The translations under genes were made by a program, and so were the position numbers. A stretch of 64,000 nucleotides of DNA, from NCBI GenBank assembly GCA_016235805.1, contig JACRIY010000004.1:18389-82388 (forward strand), written 5' to 3'. Position 1 is the stretch's first letter. Every line of letters begins with the position of its first letter. Below the pieces are notes generated by a model. It was not told the origin of the DNA. It saw nothing but the letters and a program-made list of their open reading frames with translations, and ran no database searches. Shown here in pieces: positions 59,909 through 64,000 of the stretch. Source of the stretch: Rhodocyclales bacterium (lineage in GTDB: Bacteria; Pseudomonadota; Gammaproteobacteria; Burkholderiales; Rhodocyclaceae).

Positions 59909-61333
59909 TCAGCCGCCCCGATCCGACAGCAGATGCACTTTCACCTTCCTGCCCTTGACCGTGCCGGCCGACAGCTTGCGCAGGGCGTCCTGCCCGATGT
60001 TGCGCGCCACCGCGACGTAGGTGGCCGTCTCGGTGACCTTGATCTTGCCGATCTGTTCCTTGGCGAAACCCGCCTCGCCGGTCAACGCGCCCAGCACGTC
60101 GCCGGGGCGGATCTTTTCCTTGCGCCCGCCGAGGATCAGCAGGGTCACCATCGGCGGCAGCAGGCGTGCGGTCGAGGAATCCTGCAGTTCGCCCAAGGCA
60201 TGCCACTCGACCTCCTGGCCCAGCGTCGTCACGATGTTCCTGACGCGCGCCATCTGGTTGCCGCTGACCAGGCTGAAGGCCCAGCCTTCCTGGTCGACGC
60301 GTCCGGTGCGGCCGATGCGATGCACGTGCACTTCAGTGTCGGGCGTGACATCGACGTTGATCACCGCTTCGAGCTGGTCGATGTCGAGCCCGCGCGCCGC
60401 GACGTCGGTGGCCACCAGCACCGAGCAGCTGCGGTTGGCGAACTGGATCAGCACCTGGTCACGCTCACGCTGTTCCATCTCGCCGTGCAGCGCCAGCGCG
60501 ACGAAACCTTCGGCACGCAGCACCTGCAACAGGTCGCGGCATTGCTGGCGCGTGTTGCAGAACGCCAGGGTGCTGACCGGCCGGTAATGCCGGAGCAACT
60601 GACCAACCGCGGCCAGCCGCTGCTCGGGCACCACCTCGTAAAAGCGCTGGCGGATCTTGCCCGCCTCGTGCTGTTCGGTCAGCGTGATCTGCTGCGGATC
60701 GCGCAGGAAAGCGCGGCTCAGGCTGGCGATGCCTTCGGGATAGGTGGCGGAGAACAGCAGGGTCTGGCGCTCCTTGGGACAGGCCTTGGCGACGAAAGCG
60801 ATGTCGTCGTAGAAGCCCATGTCCAGCATGCGATCGGCCTCGTCCAGCACCAGGGTGTCGAGCGCGGAAAGGTCGAGGCTTTCGCGCTGCAGGTGGTCCA
60901 TGATGCGCCCCGGCGTGCCGACCACCACATGGGCGCCATGTTCCAGGCTGGAGATCTGTGGCCGCATCTGACTGCCACCGCACAAGGTCAGCACCTTGAT
61001 GTTGTCGGCGCCGCGCGCCAGGCGGCGGATCTCCTGGCTGACCTGGTCGGCCAATTCGCGCGTCGGGCACAACACCAGCGCCTGCACCGCGAAGCGCCGC
61101 GGGTTGAGCCTGGCCAGCAGGCTGAGGGAGAAGGCCGCCGTCTTGCCGCTGCCGGTCTTGGCCTGGGCGATCAGGTCCTTGCCGGCCAGAGCCGGCGGCA
61201 GGCTGGCTGCCTGGATCGGCGTCATCTGCCGATAGCCGAGCTGTTCAAGGTTGGCCAGCGTGGAAGGTGCCAGCGGCAGGGAGGCGAAGGACAGGTCTGC
61301 GCTGTCGGCGGAGGCTGCAGGGGTGGGATTCAT
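59909..61333 (-). CDS. dbpA: ATP-dependent RNA helicase DbpA
   Basis: DEAD-box helicase for 23S rRNA hairpin 92 in large-subunit assembly. 474 residues from the ATG at 61333. Q-motif QMTPIQAASLP, Walker A AKTGSGKTAAF near residue 60, DEAD LVLDEADRMLDMGF near 163, SAT near 195, HRIGRTGRVDQEGWAFS near 338. The C-terminal RRM (about 395-474) with ILGGRKEKIRPGDVLGALTGEAGF is the DbpA-specific rRNA-binding domain. Confidence 0.95.
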   Translation of the reverse strand: MNPTPAASADSADLSFASLPLAPSTLANLEQLGYRQMTPIQAASLPPALAGKDLIAQAKTGSGKTAAFSLSLLARLNPRRFAVQALVLCPTRELADQVSQEIRRLARGADNIKVLTLCGGSQMRPQISSLEHGAHVVVGTPGRIMDHLQRESLDLSALDTLVLDEADRMLDMGFYDDIAFVAKACPKERQTLLFSATYPEGIASLSRAFLRDPQQITLTEQHEAGKIRQRFYEVVPEQRLAAVGQLLRHYRPVSTLAFCNTRQQCRDLLQVLRAEGFVALALHGEMEQRERDQVLIQFANRSCSVLVATDVAARGLDIDQLEAVINVDVTPDTEVHVHRIGRTGRVDQEGWAFSLVSGNQMARVRNIVTTLGQEVEWHALGELQDSSTARLLPPMVTLLILGGRKEKIRPGDVLGALTGEAGFAKEQIGKIKVTETATYVAVARNIGQDALRKLSAGTVKGRKVKVHLLSDRGG

Positions 61334-61385
61334 GCGCAATTGTACGCGACCACCCGGACAGGCAGCCTGAGCTGCCCGGAAAGCG

Positions 61386-62471
61386 CTACCGCTCGTCGAA
61401 GGACAGCACCACGCGTTCGGTCAGGGGATGGGCCTGGCAGGCGAGGACGAAGCCGTTGGCAACCTCGGATTTATCCAGCGCGAAGTTGCGCTCCATGCGC
61501 ACTTCGCCTTCCATGACTTTGCAGCGGCAGGTGCCGCAGACGCCCGAGGTGCAGGAGAACGGCACTTCCAATCCGGCCGCCGAGGCCGCATCGAGGATGC
61601 TGGGCTGGTCCTTGCGAAAGTCGATCTCGCGCCGCATGCCGTCGCGGACGATGACCACCTTGGCCTGCTCGGCGTCGCCCGGCTGCGCCTCGTGCACCAC
61701 CGCACCCACCGGCGCGCCGGCGGGAAGCGCGACGCCGAAGCGTTCGATGTGGATCGCCGCCTCCGGCACGCCGGCGGCCAGCAGCGCGGCCTCGGCTTCG
61801 TCGTTCATCTGGAAGGGGCCGCAGACATACACGTGGTCGATAGTCGGCGCCGGTACCACGGTGGCGAGGAACTCGCCGATCTTGTCGCGGTTCATGATGC
61901 CCATGTTGAGCGGCGAATCGGTCGGCTCGTCGGAGAACACGTGCTGCAGGGCCAGCCGGGTCATGTACTTGTTCTTCAGGTCTTCGAGTTCTTCCTTGAA
62001 CATGGTCGAGCGCAGCATGCGGTTGCCGTAGATCAGCGTGAAACTGCTGAGCGGCTCGCGCGCCAGCACCGTCTTCATGATCGAAAGGATGGGCGTGATG
62101 CCGCTGCCGCCGGCGATGCCGACATGGTGGCGGCGGGCCGCCGGCTCGATGGGGACGAAGAAGCGCCCCTGCGGCGCCATGGCGCTGATGCGGTCGCCGG
62201 GACGCAGGTGTTCGTTGATCCAGTTGGAGAACACGCCGCCCTTGACGCGGCGCACGCCGACGCGCAGTTCGCCGTCGTCGACGCCGGCGCAGATCGAATA
62301 GGAGCGGCGCAGGTCCTGGCCGTCGATGTTGGCGCGCAGGGTCAGGTACTGGCCCTGGGTGAAGCCGAATACGGCGCGCAGTTCGGGCGGCACCTCGAAG
62401 CTGACGACGGTGGCCTCGGCGGTGTCGGGCTCTATGCTGCGCACGCGCAATTCGTGGAAGAGAGTGCTCAT
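61386..62471 (-). CDS. paaE: phenylacetyl-CoA epoxidase reductase subunit PaaE
   Basis: Flavodoxin-reductase/2Fe-2S protein delivering electrons from NAD(P)H to the PaaABC(D) di-iron epoxidase. 361 residues from the ATG at 62471 (overlaps paaD). FAD motif RRSYSIC near 60, NAD loop GIAGGSGITP near 115, and the ferredoxin cluster in CTSGVCGTCRC near 305-315 plus Cys in LACQAHP near 345. A dispersed-motif copy lies at 61840. A GGCAGC/GCTGCC hairpin at 61361-61376 is a possible end of the operon. Confidence 0.94.
   Translation of the reverse strand: MSTLFHELRVRSIEPDTAEATVVSFEVPPELRAVFGFTQGQYLTLRANIDGQDLRRSYSICAGVDDGELRVGVRRVKGGVFSNWINEHLRPGDRISAMAPQGRFFVPIEPAARRHHVGIAGGSGITPILSIMKTVLAREPLSSFTLIYGNRMLRSTMFKEELEDLKNKYMTRLALQHVFSDEPTDSPLNMGIMNRDKIGEFLATVVPAPTIDHVYVCGPFQMNDEAEAALLAAGVPEAAIHIERFGVALPAGAPVGAVVHEAQPGDAEQAKVVIVRDGMRREIDFRKDQPSILDAASAAGLEVPFSCTSGVCGTCRCKVMEGEVRMERNFALDKSEVANGFVLACQAHPLTERVVLSFDER
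61840..61863 (+). repeat. 24-bp dispersed motif, copy 14 (coding, CCGG variant)
   Basis: Core AGTCGGCGCCGG at 61842, N4, ACGGTG at 61858. It is in paaE, whose minus-strand frame reads Val-Pro-Ala-Pro-Thr-Ile, the same frame as copy 10. Confidence 0.65.
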
Positions 62472-62980
62472 ATGGGTTTGAAGTGTTCGAAGGGTTCGCG
62501 GCAATCCAGGCAGCGATGCAGGGACTTGCAGGCGGTGGAGCCGAATGCCGAAAGGCGTTCGGTCCGGACACTTGCGCAGCGCGGACAGGGCACGGCGGCC
62601 TGTCGACGGCCGACGATGCGGATCGGCACCGCGCCGTCGGCGAGTACCGGGCCGGGCGGGGCGATGCCGTATTCCAGCAGCTTGCGCTTGCCCTCGGCAC
62701 TGATCCAGTCGCTGCTCCAGGCGGGAGCGCGGCGCATCGTCACGCGCGCCGGACCGAGGCCGGCGGCAACGATGGCATCGATCACGCTGCTGGTTATGAC
62801 TTCGGTCGCCGGGCAGCCGCTGTAGGTCGGCGTCAGCACGATTTCCAGGCAGTCGTCATGCTCGATGACTTCGCGCACCAGGCCCAGGTCGACCACGGAC
62901 AACGCGGGCACTTCGGGATCCAGCACCTCGTTCAGCGCGGACCACGCATGCTCGATGCGCGAAGCGGCGGCGATTGTCAC
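62468..62980 (-). CDS. paaD: phenylacetyl-CoA epoxidase assembly subunit PaaD
   Basis: 170 residues, starting at a GTG that overlaps the paaC stop (GTGA). N-terminal MIP18/DUF59-like domain (LDPEVPALSVVDLGLVREV near 20, TPTYSGCPATEVI near 50) and a C-terminal zinc or Fe-S cysteine set (VPCPRCASVRTE, CKSLHRCLDCREPFEHFKP near 130-170). It supports maturation of the di-iron epoxidase. Confidence 0.93.
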   Translation of the reverse strand: MTIAAASRIEHAWSALNEVLDPEVPALSVVDLGLVREVIEHDDCLEIVLTPTYSGCPATEVITSSVIDAIVAAGLGPARVTMRRAPAWSSDWISAEGKRKLLEYGIAPPGPVLADGAVPIRIVGRRQAAVPCPRCASVRTERLSAFGSTACKSLHRCLDCREPFEHFKPI

Positions 62981-63750
62981 CACGCGCCACCGGGATAGCT
63001 GCGCTGCAGGTGCTGCATCTCCGCCAGCAGATAGCCCATGTGCTCGCTGTGCAGGCCGCGCTTGCCGCTGCTGCGGAAAGTCGCCGCCGGCGGCACGGCG
63101 AGTTGCGCTTCGCCAAGAACTTCGTTCATCTCTGCCAGCCAGGCTTCGTGCAGTTGCGACCAGGCCGGGCCGATCCCGGCGGCGGTCGCGGCGGCATCCA
63201 CGGCGTCGTCCTCGAACAGTTCCGGCGTGTAGAGCCACAGCGTTCCCAGCGCAGCCTCGCAGCGGCGACGTGATTCGTCGGTGCCGTCGCCCAGGCGCAC
63301 CGCCCAGTCGGCGGCATGCTGCTGGTGGTAACGCGCTTCCTTGAGCGCCTTGCCGGCGATGCCGGCGAGTTCGGCATCGCTGGAATCGCGCAGCCGCTCC
63401 CACATCAGCTTGAGCCAGGTGGAAACGATCAAGTTGCGCAGCACGGTGAAGGCGAAGTCGCCGCGCGGCAGTTCGACCAGGGTCGGGTTGCGGTAGTCGA
63501 TCTCGTCGCGCAGGAAGGCCAACTGGTCCTCGTCGTAGCCCTCACCACTGCGCTGGCCCGCCAGGGTCAGCAAGGCGCGCGACTGCCCGATCAGGTCGAG
63601 CGCCATGTTCGACAGCGCGATGTCCTCTTCGAGGATGGGCGCGTGGCCGCACCACTCGCCGAGGCGCTGACCGAGGATCAGGCAGGTATCGGACAGGCGC
63701 AGCAGGTATTGGAGTTCGGGTGCGGCGGGAATGCGGATCGAAGCGACCAT
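62977..63750 (-). CDS. paaC: phenylacetyl-CoA epoxidase structural subunit PaaC
   Basis: 257-residue helical non-catalytic partner of PaaA. LRLSDTCLILGQRLGEWCGHAP near residue 17 and ALSNMALDLIGQSRALL near 45 are PaaC landmarks; most metal ligands of PaaA are not expected. ATG at 63750; overlaps paaD by four bases. A weak copy of the dispersed motif is at 63077. Confidence 0.94.
   Translation of the reverse strand: MVASIRIPAAPELQYLLRLSDTCLILGQRLGEWCGHAPILEEDIALSNMALDLIGQSRALLTLAGQRSGEGYDEDQLAFLRDEIDYRNPTLVELPRGDFAFTVLRNLIVSTWLKLMWERLRDSSDAELAGIAGKALKEARYHQQHAADWAVRLGDGTDESRRRCEAALGTLWLYTPELFEDDAVDAAATAAGIGPAWSQLHEAWLAEMNEVLGEAQLAVPPAATFRSSGKRGLHSEHMGYLLAEMQHLQRSYPGGAW
63077..63100 (+). repeat. 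24-bp dispersed motif, copy 15 (coding, weakest)
   Basis: AAAGTCGCCGCCGG with the expected ACGGCG after N4; two core mismatches. It is in paaC, with the minus-strand frame Pro-Ala-Ala-Thr-Phe. Confidence 0.45.
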
Positions 63751-63761
63751 TCAGATATCCA

Positions 63762-64000
63762 TTACATGTGGTCTACCGAATCCGGCAGCTTGTAGAAGGT
63801 GGGATGGCGATAGACCTTGTCTTCGGCGGGATCGAAGAGCATGTCCTTGTCGCCCGGATCGCTGGCGACGATCTGGTCGGAGCGCACCACCCAGACGCTG
63901 CTGCCTTCCTGGCGCCGGGTATACACGTCGCGCGCCATCTGCACCGCCATTTTCGGATCGGCGGCGTGCAGGCTGCCGCAATGCTTGTGGTCGAGGCCGG
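63762..64000 (-). CDS. paaB: phenylacetyl-CoA epoxidase subunit PaaB, N-terminus beyond window
   Basis: The C-terminal 79 residues of PaaB are visible; the frame is open to the window edge and its first residues, GlyLeuAspHisLysHisCysGlySerLeuHis, match the PaaB core. MARDVYTRRQEGSSVWVV and DKVYRHPTFYKLPDSVDHM follow. PaaB bridges PaaA-PaaC dimers. It sits 11 bases before paaC; paaA should lie immediately beyond the window. Confidence 0.92.
   Translation of the reverse strand, partial: GLDHKHCGSLHAADPKMAVQMARDVYTRRQEGSSVWVVRSDQIVASDPGDKDMLFDPAEDKVYRHPTFYKLPDSVDHM

Overview
This is a G+C-rich chromosomal stretch with dense, tightly packed genes. The ribosomal block rpsF-priB-rpsR-rplI followed by dnaB is a betaproteobacterial arrangement. 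CoA-dependent aromatic degradation genes at both ends (a 2-aminobenzoyl-CoA-type monooxygenase/reductase on the left, phenylacetyl-CoA epoxidase on the right) fit an aromatics-degrading betaproteobacterium of the Rhodocyclales/Sterolibacteriaceae kind; this assignment is inference from gene content. I see no tRNA, rRNA, CRISPR, prophage or insertion-sequence transposase, and no gene-free gap exceeds 300 bases.

Layout. 1-4.6 kb (-): a catabolic operon of bifunctional flavin monooxygenase/OYE reductase, SDR, enoyl-CoA hydratase and acyl-CoA dehydrogenase (cut by the window edge). 4.8-8.2 kb (+): dTDP-L-rhamnose operon rfbBACD with stop/start overlaps. 8.3-14 kb (+): topoisomerase IV parE and parC separated by an HD-GYP gene, then a 45-residue membrane protein. 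14.2-18.6 kb (-): alaA, a GNAT acetyltransferase, hom and thrC as one coupled unit. 18.9-27 kb (+): a complete-looking L-Ara4N lipid A operon (Xcc1710-like gene, arnT, one SMR flippase gene, arnB, arnC, arnA split into two genes, arnD) ending in bcp, then phoH. 28.6-31.8 kb (-): dnaB, then rpsF-priB-rpsR-rplI. 31.8-33.7 kb: a small membrane protein, a pseudouridine synthase and rlmJ. 33.7-51.7 kb: a fatty-acid/acyl-CoA region with acetoacetyl-CoA synthetase, thioesterase, ETF-ubiquinone oxidoreductase, a 1026-residue hybrid sensor kinase, two paralogous 596-residue acyl-CoA dehydrogenases, etfBA, a TetR regulator with two visible operators, thiolase and a FadN-type fusion enzyme. 51.7-61.3 kb: mixed functions (isochorismatase-like hydrolase, DEDDy exonuclease, IclR regulator, Fic protein, rhodanese, DsrE protein, envelope proteins, arfB, dbpA). 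61.4-64 kb (-): paaB-C-D-E.

How it fits together: aromatic acids are taken through CoA thioesters (left operon, paa) and beta-oxidation modules. Acyl-CoA dehydrogenase electrons go to EtfBA and on to quinone through ETF-QO. Envelope work is represented by the rhamnose and Ara4N operons.

The most unusual signal is a 24-bp, non-palindromic, fixed-spacing DNA motif, AGTCGGCGCTGG-N4-ACGGYG usually preceded by AA. I count it 15 times here: 11 exact 12-mer cores, three with a CCGG variant and one diverged. It lies in four intergenic gaps and inside eleven genes, where it is read in five of the six possible frames. That argues that the DNA, not the protein, is what is maintained or copied. Other notable structures are a MITE-like inverted-repeat element that supplies the last dnaB codons, four 11-bp DnaA-box-like iterons upstream of dnaB, a symmetric divergent -10 palindrome at ETF-QO, and a family of GC hairpin elements.
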